From Undaria pinnatifida (taxonomy: Eukaryota; Sar; Phaeophyceae; Laminariales; Alariaceae), in NCBI GenBank assembly GCA_012845835.1, contig JABAKD010000024.1, positions 7,467,103 through 7,531,102 of the forward strand: a stretch of 64,000 bases of DNA, written 5' to 3'. Both the position numbers and the translations under genes were made by a program. Position 1 is the stretch's first letter. Every line of letters begins with the position of its first letter. Below, piece after piece: positions 1 through 13,100 of this stretch. Under the pieces are notes generated by a model. It saw only the letters and a list, made by a program, of their open reading frames with translations. It ran no database searches and was not told where the DNA came from.

Positions 1-625
1 TCAGGTGCAGCAGCAGCAGCCGAAGGGCGAAACTTCTAGCACATACTGCAGCAACTAGTAGCAACCAGAACCACAGCAGATAGCTCAAAGGGCAGTACGA
101 GTGCAGTTGGCAAGTTTAGTCGTACACGCTATCACTCTGTCCAATAGTCTATATATAACAGCATCTCGAGAAAAACCAAGCAGGTAGAAGATCCGTCTCT
201 TCGGCCTTTGGCCCTGGCTTTAGCACGGCCGCTGACACTCCAGGCAGCCTATGCTGTAGGCATGAACGAATGCGGTTGATTCGCAGCGAACTATCCCGCT
301 GTGCTCGCTTCTATGTGGCCATTGTCCATGCCATTTCATGTCACCTCCCTTCTGTTTTGAGCTCGTCGTCGTGCCGTCGAGGTACGAGGAAACCCGTACG
401 TACTGTGTGAGAACAGCAGTATGTACGACGAGCATGAACGCTAACTGACAACATTGGCAAACACACAACATCAGGTGCAGCAGCAGCAGTAGCCGAAGGG
501 CGAAACTTCTAGCACATACTGCAGCAACTAGTAGCAACCAGAACCACAGCAGATAGTTAAAGTGCAGTACGAGTGCCATTGGCAAGTTTAGTCGTACACG
601 CATCACTCTGTCCAATATATAACAA
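1..625. repeat. Direct duplication of a CAG-rich segment
   Basis: A segment of about 160 bases at 1-165 recurs at 470-625 with small differences. Both copies start with the same CAG-rich stretch and end near a TATATAACA motif. The 300 bases between the copies are unique. No supported gene lies here. Confidence 0.8.
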
Positions 626-679
626 CCGTTTTATGTTCATATTGATGGAGAAAAAAATACCAGGTATTACATTTATTTC

Positions 680-905
680 CTGTAAGAATGATACGTCGTA
701 CGAGCGGACGTTCTGATTCTGGTGCCGTGAGACCATCGAGCACACCGCATGGCAGCGCACAGGGGCCCCCAACACAGAGACACGTGACAACCACGGCCAG
801 CTGTCGATCGCGTAATTCGCCGGTAGTCCGTGCTTCGGTGGGTGTATCGGAAGTCGTTCGTAGTACTGCTGTAGATCGTCGAAAAACCACATGGCATCGT
901 GCTGG
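680..905 (-). CDS. Candidate internal exon, unknown product
   Basis: Read on the minus strand, an open frame encodes a peptide of about 70 residues with protein-like composition, including WFFDDLQQYYERLP, the stretch YAIDSWPWLSRVSVLGAPV and RHQNQNVRSYDV. A CCACCAG acceptor lies just upstream on that strand (ending about 901), and possible GT donors follow the coding part. I do not recognise the family. There is no in-frame partner exon that I can prove; an open frame at 2350-2730 on the same strand is a possible 5' neighbour. It could also be a chance open frame. Confidence 0.3.
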
Positions 906-1282
906 TGGCAAGACTCGCCAGTAGACCCCCCAAAAATTATTCACCTTTTCTTTTTCTTGGCCCCATGCACCCATTTCCTTTCCTTTCTCTTCTTTGTTTG
1001 TTCTTTTTTCCAATTGACTTGCGTCTGTTGTGCGCATGCGTAGTGATAGATACCACGTGTAATATATACGTGGTAGTCTTTCTCGGTTGGCAAGCGGTAT
1101 AGTCGGTTTTTCCAGGCGCGAGTAATGAGACGTATGCACCGGTATGGACCTGGCACATCGTAGACTGACTCCTGATTTCACTTTTATATGTTTCTGGTGG
1201 AGGCATGAATTGCGTCAGCTGTGATTTATGCGTGTACCACCTTTGGTTTGTGTTTTTCCCCTGGGGTATTCCTCAGCTCCAG

Positions 1283-1365
1283 AGTGACTGGAGCCTGTCC
1301 TGTGACCACGGACTTGATTATGCGAGTTAATGTGAGAACGACAACAACAACAACAACTGAAATAT
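1283..1365 (+). repeat. Dispersed repeat, inverted copy at 15.57-15.65 kb
   Basis: About 70 bases around TGTGACCACGGACTTGATTA and the following (CAA)n run recur in reverse complement at 15,570-15,650 with few mismatches. Shorter relatives of the GTGGTCACAG core lie near 5,140, 15,690 and 28,660. The element is not identified. Confidence 0.7.
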
Positions 1366-1919
1366 TGCCTGTTTCTAGACCTTTCAGCTGCTTCCTGCAA
1401 ATTCGGTTTTTCTGCCAACACGATTTTGAACTTTTTCGCGATTTTTTCTTCCTTCTTGTCTAGTAAGTTGAACTTCCTACTGCCGCTAATTTGCCGCCTG
1501 TGCATTAGTTGTGGAACGGTCCAGCTTTAGCTTTTCTTTGATTCGCACCATTTGTTTTGTACTTGACGAAGCTTCAGCGGCTGAGATCTGGGCTTGGCTC
1601 ATCAGCTCGACACCGCCCAGCACCCCATCGCAGCGCTATAGCTTACAGCAACGAAGCGCCGTGCAGTGCCCTGCGATGCCCTGCGGCTCAGCTCAGCAGC
1701 GCACCGCTAGCTCAGCAGAGCGACGCGCTATGCTTTGCCGTGCTCTGCCGTCGCGGTCGTTCGTTATTCATGATATCTAAAACTCCGCGTACGCTGATAT
1801 TTAGGTATTGGCGCTTTATTCTGTACATATCGCGTCAACCATCGTAATATCATACAATGTTTATGGGGGAGGGAATGTAATCTCTATGCAAAAATCCTGT
1901 TTCGTTTTAATCAATTGCC

Positions 1920-1998
1920 AGCCGGCCGCCCCGGTGGTCTATTAATAATAGTGGTTTTACCCTCGAATACTACTAACGTTTGGTTGTCCTTGAGTTCG
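1920..1998 (+). mobile_element. tRNA-derived SINE-like element
   Basis: The segment starts GGCCGCCCCGG, has a run resembling a pol III A box (AATAGTGGTTTTACC) and then a B-box-like GAGTTCGACACCC. The same leader and box order occur on the minus strand at 10,705-10,793. Two diverged copies with internal pol III boxes suggest a tRNA-derived SINE rather than a working tRNA, because the acceptor stem does not pair well. Confidence 0.45.
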
Positions 1999-2954
1999 AC
2001 ACCCACCACGATGAGATTTGACTTTATTTGCAAAAATGCAAAAAAAAAAACAGGGATCAACTGCTGAGAGCGCCTAGCAGCGTGGGTTGGTTCGACGCGA
2101 GTCGACGAGGGAAGAAAATGCTGGATTCTCCTCGCGATAAAAATGAAAGCACGTGCCGAAGTGGGGAGGGAGGAGGAGGGCCCGCTATTGACCCCGGATC
2201 TGAGTTACTACAGGGAGGGAGCGCCAGAGTGGTGCGGGGATAATAAATGTGGGATGAAGAAAAAAAAATGTTGCAAAGGTATATTATTATTACTTCCAGT
2301 AAATAATATGTCAGTCTCTAGGAAATACGCACGGCACTATCAGCAGTCGTCATGGTAGAGACACTCCGGATATTATGCATTGAGGGGACGCGTCCAATTT
2401 CGACAACGTGAAAGCCCCCACGAAGAAAAGACAGCAGACACACATATCCCGCCTTCCCGAGAAAAAACAGAGAAGAAGCGCTACGCCAACCTCCCGTACG
2501 AGCAAAGCCACCCCCGCACCAATCTTAGACAACGCCGCCTCAACGAGAGATCGCCCTCCTCTTCTACGTTTTCTTCCTCGCCCGCGACCACGCAGACCAA
2601 TCAATGCGACAGCCTTCACGTAACAAACAAAGCAATCTTCTTTCAAAACCTCGCCGGCTGACATGTCCTCATGTCGACGTTTGATGCAAACCGACTTTGC
2701 ATCCTGTCGACTTCGAACCTCCATTGCCACGGGGACAGCAGTGCAGTCTCTTCATTAATGCCAAGGCCTCTTTTGTTTCGGCTAGAGGCGACGCAGGTTC
2801 TCAATAATACTCTTTTCGGTATTTTTGTTTGACAGACGCCAACTTTTACTTGACGGCGCATTTAACATAGTTTGTTATGCCTATCCTTGCCTTCTTTGTT
2901 GTATAATATTACGTTTTTTCTTTTGTCAAAGCATGACTTTCATAATCCCATGTT

Positions 2955-3105
2955 CGTATTAAACTCTTGGCATTACTTTAAAGTTCAATGCATGCCAAAT
3001 CGGACAGCTACGCCTTAAGTTGTCGAAGTGCTGCCCTGCCCTACCCGAAGCATGGGCGCCGGCATTCGCCGGCGCCCATGCGGAGCCCTTGTATTGTGTT
3101 AATAT
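2955..3105 (+). repeat. Hairpin-bearing repeat, copy 1
   Basis: The segment runs from AACTCTTGGCATTAC through AGTGCTGCCCTGCCCTACCC to a perfect 14-bp GC-rich stem (3,050-3,081) with a 4-base loop, then GGAGCCCTTGT. A second copy is at 42,065-42,235. The hairpin near the end of the conserved part resembles Helitron or Helentron 3' ends, but the CTRR terminus is not seen. Confidence 0.7.
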
Positions 3106-3332
3106 AGTCACAAGCTCCTATTAATACCTCGCTATCGCAAGCACGAGTCGAAAACGAAGAAAACAAATAAAATCCAGATGGAAGAGGCTTCCAACGCTAC
3201 ATCTTTACGGTTCTCTGACCAGGTCTGTTACGGGTTACGGGTAACGGATTGTGGCGGGTGCCAGGTGCCAGCACTGCAGGCGCCTAGCTCCTGACTTCTG
3301 GCTCCTGGCTCCTGGCATCTCTGCATTTGGGC

Positions 3333-3697
3333 GTAATACGGCGGTGTAGCGACGAAACTAAAAACTTACCAGGTAGATCTTGTGTTGGCGGCGGAGTATA
3401 AAAAATGAAAGAGAAATCATCAGGTGAATACATAACGTCGGCAGATCTTATGCCACAGCACATCAACCAAGGTGGTATCATATAGCACCCCTGTGCGTCC
3501 TCATTGTCGTCTGCGGTAACGTACATCCCTGGCGGTAACACACAACGCCGATCTCCCCGCTCCCTGTACCCTCTGTTCCTGGGTGTAACGGCGGTGCAAC
3601 GGCGAAAAACGGTTGGTTGATACTCGTATGCGGGTTCACGGGTTGGCGGTTGGCGAATCATGAAAAAATAAATAAAGAAAAATCCCGGGTGAAGAAC
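3333..3697. repeat. Tandem duplication of about 255 bp
   Basis: The segment 3,333-3,437 (GGCGGTGTAGCGACGA through ATCATCAGGTGAATAC) recurs diverged at 3,590-3,697. It lies just upstream of the large reductase gene and could include its promoter, but no core promoter motif is evident. Confidence 0.5.
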
Positions 3698-3878
3698 GCC
3701 TCCCAAACCTTGTGTCGCAACACCTAATCAACATGATTTTGATTTTCAAAGCGTTCATCGCGTTTGTCTTGCTTGAGCGTGCGTGCACCCTCACCAAAGA
3801 ACCCCTCGCCGTCTACTGCGAGAGCAAGACGCACCACTTCACTACGACGAAGGGCAGTTTTGGTGAATATTGTAAGCC

Positions 3879-4153
3879 ATGAGGCCGTCATTTGCAGGAG
3901 GCCCTGCTGCAACGTGGAGCTGCTGCTTCGGTTTGTTCTTAGCTGCAGCTTTAGTGCCTTGGCGTGGTAGGAGCTTCCAGCTGGTGTCTCCTCCCCTTCC
4001 TCACCATGCCACTGGGTGCTCGGCCCGGCTTGCCGGGGGCATTGCTCGCCGCGTCGGGAGGGAGTGCTCTGCAGTGCGGATGATGGCGGGGGGCGACCAT
4101 GATATTGTCGAGTCTGGAACAAAGCTGAACAAAGGCGAGTTGAAGAAACAGCA
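3879..4153 (+). CDS. Reductase exon 1: targeting presequence and N-terminus
   Basis: ATG 3879 is the first in this frame after TAA at 3873-3875. The 91 codons begin with a hydrophobic stretch (CCFGLFLAAALVPW), then an Arg/Ser-rich region with RSFQ, which could be a signal peptide plus transit-like segment as in plastid proteins of algae with secondary plastids. The exon ends KLNKGELKKQ plus CA; donor GTAAAA at 4154. CA joins G at 11200 to give Gln, leading into PNYGFRGWIG as expected for the family. The donor is weak. An alternative GC donor at AAAG/GCGAGT would be out of phase with exon 2. Intron 1 is then about 7 kb, so a missed small exon is possible. Confidence 0.6.
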
Positions 4154-7100
4154 GTAAAATACTGACTCCGGTTTACGAAGAACCTACGCTGCTGGTATCA
4201 TGTCACGAACAGCAACCAGCAGAGAAGGCCGGTATCATATCCTCAGTACGAGTACTACTACTACTAATACTGTTGTACAGGCGAACCATGTCGTATCAAA
4301 CACCAGCGGCAAGTTTGAGGTCTTGCTCTCTCTCACATGCGGTACCTGAACCAGCGTGTACCCCCCCCCCCCCCCCCCCGCCCGCCCGGCCGTTGGGCGG
4401 CACGTTCGTAACGCGTGCAACACACACCGGCTCTATTTCACACGATATCGGGTTTGATTAATGTTAATAATAGTACTCGTACTACTGTATTACTCCGCTG
4501 TGTAGAGCTGTGAATCGGCAAGATTTGACCAGTAGTAACTAATCGGTAGGTGCCGTTAACAGACCAACTGACTTTAGTCGGCAAGTCTGCTGTCGAAGCC
4601 AGCTGATGGCCAGCCGATTTGCCGACTGAAGTCAGGCGTGCGAAGCGAACTAAAGTAGCTCCCCTAGGCCGGGGGGGGGCGTGCCTAAAAAGGAAAAAAT
4701 ACATCCCGCATTAAACGTCCCTTCCTACAAGTCTAGAAGCAAATTAAGTCGGATAGTCGGCACCTTCGGGAAACGACTATCTATCTGTCCGACTGATAAA
4801 TCATTGGTGACATAAGTCGTGCCGACTCACAGCTCTACCGCTGTGGCTACCGGTCATCTGGCTACGGTATACCATGTGGTAGTACTCTGCAGTGGTTGTA
4901 GGTTTCTGGCTACGGTGTACCATGTGGCACTACTCTGCTGTGGCTACCGGTTCTTATGGTATACGATGTGATTCTGTATGACGATGTACAAACCTGTTGG
5001 GGGAGGGTACCTTACCAACTTACCAGGAATTATTCGAGAAATTGGCGGGCATATGCTTTGAACTTTTTTTTTTTCATACATCGTCACTTTTACCGTCCAG
5101 CTCAACTCCTGAGAGGTTTTACCCTCAGCGACCTTCTGGACCAAGCCGTGGTCACAGTTAGGCGTCTTCCCCTTTCTCCCCCGGTAACGCTATCATCCTA
5201 ACCTAATCAAATCCAATCAACCAATGTCAGCATAATTCCTTTCGTCTCGTACACAGGCAGCAATGTGCCTCGACTATTTTCTCCAAGAAGGGGGTAAGCT
5301 CTCTTTTGTTGGGGGCCCATTGGTGAGGGGCCCTTAACCCCTTTAGAGCCTCGAAACCCCTGCATATACTAATTCCAAGTGATATGTCCCTAAAAACGGG
5401 TTTCCAGTTGTAGAGGCGTTCACACTTGGTCGACGCCATGGTTGAGGATCACTGCTACTGTGTTCGAAACTATTGGAACTAGCCCTAGCCCTAAGCCCAC
5501 CCCGATCAACCAACGTTTAGAGCTATATAGTCCTCTGCGTCTCGTACACAGCAGGGTGCGTCAAACCGTCACCACTCGTAGCGTCGAAAAAGTCGTGAGG
5601 TCTACTGCGATTGATATCGAACGAAAACACGGGGGGTGCCATATTGTTAACCCGCGCAGCAGTACCCAAAGTAGCAAAGCGTTCTGCGCACTTGTGGTAG
5701 AGCTTACGTTTCAGCTCGGACACGCCGCCTCGCCCCGCAGCTCGTCCTAAAGAGTCGACGCTTGCCTATTCTACTGCAATTTACCTGATAAGATGGGCTT
5801 GTTCGGAGTGTAAAGTGTTCATTAGCCGTCTAGAAAGAGCGTGCAGCGGTATACAAGCATCACCGTGCTGCGCACGTGTGGACCAAGGCTACAGTAGAGG
5901 CGTCACTTTTTTGGGGCTCATTTGATGTGGCTGGGGGTCACTCGCGCGAGAGGGACCCCCCTGTTTTTCCCTTGCTGTCCTGCTGTCGTAATTTTTCAAT
6001 ATTTTACTCCAATCCGCAAGGATATGAATGAAATGTTAAGCTACGCTGCGCCGAAAAAAACGCTCGAAGTCTTGTTGTCCATGAGGTGCAAAGTCACTCG
6101 TGCGGGTGGTGAAAACCCGGTAGCGAACATGGGGGCATATCGTAACATCCCCCCTACCAATGGCACACCGTAACATTAGTCGTGGTAGAGCTCCATGCAT
6201 TGCAGGTCGGACGCGCACACCCTCCCCCGGGGATGACTCGGGCTGCTTCGTGCGGTCACTGCTGTCATCCTCACGTTATTTCGATATTGCGCCTGAAGTC
6301 CCGCTATCTAAGCTCCGCCTCTGGGCGCACTAATCGCAACCCTGCTGTTTGATGTCCGCGCACGACCCCAGGGCGCCACTTGGTCTCTGGACGCACTAAT
6401 CGCAGCCTGTAACGATCCCTTCAACCCTCCGTGCGATGTCATGGACGTATCCACCTGCCCTCGCACAATCCACGACCCACGTATGCCCCTTCCGCAGCCC
6501 CCCCGGGGCACGATCAGTGAGTAGGCAGTTTTTTACGTAAGTTTTTTTTGTTTAATGGAGCAGAACGGTTCTCAAAGGTGTTTGCTACTGTATCTGCGAG
6601 CGCAGTTCTTATGGGCGCCTACGGCTAAAATACGCATTTAATTTTATTTCGTGCCGGATCTACAATACGGAGACCACAACAGACACGAGACCACACATTT
6701 TGGACACCACGTATCATGTTCAGCAGCAGTAGTGCTGTCGCTATAGTCTATAGCAAGGTGCCTCGATCGTGCGAGCGAATGGAGCTACCGGCGCCATCGC
6801 CCAACACGTGCCGCCTCTGAGCGAGCAGCACGCTGATGACGCTGTTTCGCTCATCGTTGACACCACGCGATCGGCGACGGCATCCAGATGATGCCGAGCG
6901 TGCTCGGCGAGTCGAGAGCATAGTGTCGGTTCTGCGCTTGGGCAAGGTCACACACAGGCTCACAGCAACTGCAGTAGTACGGGAACGAGCTGTCGATCAG
7001 AGATCATAATTACCTCCCGACGTTGGTTCACATCCACCGCGTCGTCCGTACCCGATGCCGTAGTCAGTACAGCAGTACGAGCATCATCATTGGGACCCAT

Positions 7101-10100
7101 ATTTAGCGACTAAACAGAACGTCGGGTACGACATTATTCCAAGCCACCAGGAAGGCGGTATCGCAGTACGAGTATCATCATTGAGACCCATGTTGAGCCA
7201 CCAAAGAAACTTCGAGTGCGATTTTCTTATCAGGTCACCAGTAAGGCGGTACAGCAAGCAATACGAATATGATCATGCTGTGATAGTTCGCGAGTCAACC
7301 AGCCCCTCACGTTGCGCGTCACCCTGACACACCCCTTGCCCAGCAGCCAGCGTTGCCGATGCTATACTCGTCGACTTCACGACCACTAATTAATCGGCAG
7401 TTGCCGTTAGCCAACTAACTGACCTTAAGTCGGTAAGTCGGCTGGCGAGGCCAGCTGATGGCCAGCCGACTTGCCGACTTAAGTCGGGCGGGCGAAGCGA
7501 GCCAAATCAGCCCCTTCCCTGCGCCCACAAAAGAAAAATACGCTCGCGCATTAAGTAATCCTTCCTATCAGAATGGAAACACAATAAGTCGAATTGTCGG
7601 CACCTCCGAGAAACGACTACATTTTAGTCCGGCTAATAACCAGTCAGTGAGTTTAGTCGTGCCGATTAACGATTTCCAACCTCTGTTGGGTTGGAAAAAA
7701 ATGAAAAAATAGTGTTGCGACGAACATCCTTACCCAAGGCCAACCACCTGACGAAAAAAATAGGTCAAAAATATTAAAATGGTAGAAAAAACGTGTTTTC
7801 TGAACCATTTTTTTTTTGTGATTGTTCGTGCTGGGTTGGGTTGGTTGGCCTTGGAATGGTGCCGTTCGACGGTCACAATACACTACTGTTTAAGTGTTTT
7901 TCCTACCCAATTTCTACCGACCAACGTTGGTAGTTCGCAAACACCCTAGTTCGCAAACATTATTGTTAGGAATGTTCGTTAGATGGGCTTGACGGCTAGG
8001 TATCACCTTGTTGGTGGAGTAAAAAGCCAACTGGTTGGTTAGTCTTTATTCATAAACACCATTCGTCGAACCTTAAAAAACACGCCACACAGATGCACAG
8101 ACGCAGAACCCCGCAGGCTCGTACGGCCCGCAACAAACGTTAACGTATTGCAATACCTAGCCAACTCCAGCAATAACAAAGTCGGCGGTTTGCTATTTGT
8201 ACAGTCAGCCACAACTAAGTGTACCGCAGAAGTCGTCCCTCAATAGTGCCGGTATGTGCACTATAGAGGGAAACACCAACACTATAGCGGCAACCGACAC
8301 TACTCCGCACACTGCCACCATTGGTACTTGCTGTTTCCATTTTGTGCCAAGCGATTTCACCGGCACTATACGGGGCAACTGGCACAACTTAACCAGCGCT
8401 ATGGAGGGAACTCTGTAGTGCCTGAAGCCAATATTAACTAGGTGGCGATTATTGTTAGTATACTTAGTATAGGTTCAGCCAACCCACCGCCGTAGTAATC
8501 GTCATGTTTTCTTCTCTGTAGTCCCTAACCGACGATAATGTGTTTTATGAGGGTCGTTGCTAACGAACACAAAACATGTCAGGAATCGTGACAAAAAAAA
8601 GCGTGACCTTTTCACGAATCGTGACATTTTTTTTCCGGAAACCTGAGTATGAATAGTTTTGAAATGTTCCATTAAAAACGATGCCAGGATTCCTGACAAG
8701 CATACGCGTTTATTTGTTTGTTGTCAGACCGATGACAATGGAAAGCCGAATGTTTGGCCAAAAAGTTTCCAAACTTTTCTGGGAGTAATTTGCTCAAAGA
8801 TTCCGGGTAACGTCGATATGTGGGAAAAACGATAAAAAAAAGAATCTGACTCTTTTTTTGGTCATGCGGTCCAAGAGGTCAATTTGTCCATTTTTTATCA
8901 CACCTTGATCAACACTGTCCAACAAACACGATTGCCCTTTTTTCCATCTCGAGATAGAGACAACCCATGGTCACTGCTCTTAGCTCCGGACAAGGTCACA
9001 TGAGTGTAGGTGACAGCGTTGAAGAGTTCATCTCGACCCATGCCCTAGAGCGTTAGAGATTGGTTGTGTTGTCCTGTGGTGTTCCGTCACATCCTGTCAA
9101 GATTCTGATTTTCGCCCGTTGGGAGACGATAGAAAGTTTTGTCTCAGTTTTCTACATACCAGCCGCCAAATGTGTTATTAAGAAAAGCCTGATCGGCGCC
9201 CGCCACACATCACCGGCCGTAGAGTGAGCGCTGTACACCAAGGGGGGGTTGGAGCCCCTCGGGAGCTCGCCGCGTTCAGAGTTCACGACGCTGTCGTTGA
9301 TTTCGTCGAACGAAGTGTGTGGAGAACACGCCATTACGCAGCGTCTAATCCAAGATCTGCTTGAGAAATTCTCAAGCAGATGTTGGCCAAGATTGCCGCG
9401 AGAAATGTTTTTTTTCCCCGAATTCTGGAAAGTTTCAAAAACAAATGTACAAAATTAGGCCCATTGGCGACCATCCAGAGAAAATTTGGCTGGGATCTTC
9501 GGGAATTTTAATCTTTTGGCCTTTCATTGTCACCGGTCTTAAACATGGCTCTTTATATATTGAAAATGCCAGGAGTCGTGATGTTTTATCAGGAAACGTG
9601 ATATTTTGTGTTTCTTAGTATCAAGAATTAACCTTACTGTTTTCCTCGCCGGTATGGTTTTGAAAAGTTCCTTACAAATTGATGCCAGGCTTCTTGACAA
9701 ACAAACGTGTTTTGTTGTAAAACGTGACTTTTTATATACGAAGTATTCAAAATGCCAGGAATCGTGATGTTTTGTAAGGAAGCGTGATGTGCGTTCATTA
9801 GTAATTGCTCTTACTATGTTCCTTGCGGGCAACTTCTGATATGTCTTTCCTCCACTTGTTAGATAAGCTTTCGGTACCTTGGCGCTTGCAAGGGTAGGGT
9901 AGTTCGTCGAGGTGGTCTGGTGCATAGTTTGTTTTGCTCGCACGATGTGGAAATATATGTTCTTGTAATTTTCATGGCTCGAAGCTTATTTGTGTCCCTC
10001 CTCTTCTGCCGTCGTCCGTCTGCCTCTACTATCATGCAAGGTTTCGGCATCTTGGAACTTGCAGGGGGGTTGGTTCCCCAAGGTGGTCTGGTCAAGACTG

Positions 10101-13100
10101 CCCGTACAGGGTGGAAATTCATCTGGCTCCAGATGATGCGCGAGCTCGCACCGCAGTCGCCTGACGGGAGCTATGTAAGGTGATGATTAGGGTAGGCTTT
10201 TGTATCCGGTATGCTGGCAAGTCTGTCGGCATAGTTGGACGTTTTTAAGACCGTAAAAGCAGGCTCAATGGAGCGTATTTTCGAGTGTATTGAGCATATT
10301 TGGAGAGAAACACAGTCGTAGCGCAATCTTTGTTTGCTTGTTATTATCTACCGAAACATTAAATTTAAGGGGGAAGGGAACGGCATACCGTAAATGTGCG
10401 GGGAAAACAACAGAATGGAGAGATGAGTTGGACTTCGTGCATAGTTTTCCTTTTTCGGGTCGCTTTTTTTTTTGTAGCTCATCCCATTCATTTTTTTCAC
10501 ATTTTTTTTTTCTCCTCCTTAACTCAGACCCGGGGTCACTAAGCAAGCTCCTCCCCCCCCTCCCCACCACGGTACGCACCTTGTTTTTTATCGCGAGAAT
10601 ACTTCCAGCACTTCTTCGCTTGTCGACTCGCATCGGCTTGTGCTCTTACGCACGCTATATAGCACTCCCGGTGGTTGGTGTCTCTTGTAGAAAATATTAA
10701 TCTGCCTACCGAGATTTAAACCCCTAACCCCGACCTTAGTAGTGTGTTTGAGGTTAACCACTAGACGTCCGGGGCGGCCGACTTTCGCTTGGTGCTCTTG
10801 TTTCTGGCGATGATTCTGAGTGCTCGAGGTTGAAGCTGGTGCTGCTGCACTTTGACAGGTGCCACGTTGGAGGTGCTCCATTGCTTTCCTGAGGCTCATA
10901 ACCTGATGAGCTCTTGAGCCTTCTGAGGCTAAAACACTGTTTTCGGAGAAAATTAAAAGTATTCGGGACCCGATGAACAATCCCATCCGGGGTCGAGGTA
11001 ATCAGAAAAACGTGATTCCAAAAAAAAAAAGTGGAACTGCGACGGTTTTGGGGTTAAGGAGCGCCCCGTCATTCAAAAAGCGTTTTAGCCAAAAAGTGGT
11101 ATACCTTGGTACCTCTATTGTACCACGCGTGCTTTTTCGGATGACAACAATGTTAATAACATTGGCCTAATCGTTTCCCCGTCACCCACCTAACACCAGG
11201 CCAAACTACGGCTTCCGAGGCTGGATTGGAAGGGGAATTTTTCCCGTGGAAGCCGGTCGGTACCACGTGTACGTCGGTAACACGTGCCCCTGGTGTCACC
11301 GCGCGGTACTGGCGGTCGTTCTGAGGGGGCTGGCTCCAGGTGTAACCTTCTCCTACATGGACGACAGTGAGTATCGGTAGCCCAACCCCAAGCCCTAACC
11401 CTAACCCCGACCCTAGACTAACTCTAACTCTAGCCCTAAGTATTGGTGTCGCAATCACCGTATTGGCCCTAGCACTAAGGTGTTGCGCTAACGTTCACGG
11501 TTCTGGTGGTCATATGCAGGAAGCTGGTTCCAGGCGGAACCATCTCCTGCATGGATGGCAGTGAGCATCTGATGTTGCGGTAACGTTGACCCCAACCCCA
11601 ACCTTACCGTTAGGTACAGGACGTCGCGCTAGGCTAACCCTAATAATCCTAACCCTCACCTTAAGCTTGTCGGACTTTCAAGACGCGAAAATGGGCGAAA
11701 AAAAACTGACAATTGGCAGCATCGGCCACACGAAGCAATCCAAGCTGCTGCCGGCGTAGGAGATGTGTTCGAAATGCAACGCAGGAAGCTATGAGGCAAG
11801 CGTGAGGCATGACGATGCTCGGATGGGTTGACGATGCTCGGATGGATTGACTTGAGCTTTTCGTAGACGCTTGACTAGATCGTGCTCGTCGCTATTGGGT
11901 CTGTATACTATAATCCAGGATAAAGTCAACTCCCAAAGAGTTACGCTGTTGCACGAACTCTCCTAACTCGAGGGGTTAACCTGTTGCACGAACCCTCATA
12001 ACCCAAGGGGTTAACCTCTTGCACGAACCCTCATAACTCAAGGGGTTAACCTCTTGCACGAACCCTCATAACCTGTTGCACGAACCCTCATAACCCAAGG
12101 GGTTAACCTCTTGCACGAACCCTCATAACCCAAGGGGTTAACCTCTTGCACGAACCCTCATAACCCAAGGGGTTAACCTCTTGCACGAACCCTCATACCC
12201 CAAGGGTTAAGCTGTTCCACGAACCCTATCCCAAGCCCTAGCCCTAGGTACGACGCGTGCTACGGTAAAAGTAGCACTTTCTTGGCACTTTTCGTCGTTT
12301 TTTTTCGAATGACGGGGCTCCTTTACCCAAAATTGTTGGAAAGCTATTTTTGCTTTTGCAACAAAAACACGATTTTTTTGGTATGCCTCGGCCATGGGGT
12401 TTTGCATTTTTTCGGTTAACTCAAAAAATCGGTTTGTGGGTGGAGAACAGAGTTCCTCAAGTCTTGAACCTTTCAGGGAAAAAAAATGGTGCACCTCCAT
12501 CCAGGCATGTGTCGTTCTTTTGGGCCATTTTTTTTCTGCCCAGAATCGTCGGGATATGATTCTTGTTTTGCAATGTAAAACTTTTGTTGAACAAATAGTC
12601 GGGACGTCGTTCTTGTTTAGCAACTTCAAACTTTTTTTGAACCTAGTCCATGTTTTTTTTTCGTCGGGTGGCTGCGCTTTCAGTTGGCTCAACATCAGTT
12701 CTTGGGTAAGGCATGGAGATCTCCCTCTAAGGAATTAAGGAATGCTCGGATGCCTTTTATCTGGGCAGTCTCGCGCTTGAGAAGTTTCTTCCTTGGTGAA
12801 GAAATATATACCACTTATTAATACCACAGCTGATGCCAGTTTATCGTAGTCGAAATATCTGTTTTACAGTTACGTTTCGAAAAGGAACCAATAAACCCCC
12901 TCAGAAGGCACAAAAATGGTTCACCTCTACCGCACGAAAGTGCGTGTTGTCTACCCGTAGCGACGTATGCTACGATATCGGTATCACTTTTTTGGCCTTT
13001 TTTATGACGAGGCTAACGCTCCTTAACCCGTCTTGACCCAAACTGATCGGAATCGATAACATTCTTGTTCAGCACAATTGATTGCTTTATATATCTGGAG

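Noticed and set aside
3724..4122. 132-codon minus-strand open frame opposite exon 1
   Set aside because: It is the antisense shadow of reductase exon 1, whose sense frame is supported by phase and downstream homology.
4139..4150. GC donor AAAG/GCGAGT for exon 1
   Set aside because: It resembles the exon 5 GC donors but gives phase 1, while exon 2 needs phase 2; the GTAAAA donor at 4154 fits.
11944..12225. CRISPR-like array
   Set aside because: The 35-bp units are contiguous with no unique spacers. It is a simple satellite in a eukaryotic intron. The same applies to 21.3-22.0 kb and 44.1-45.2 kb.
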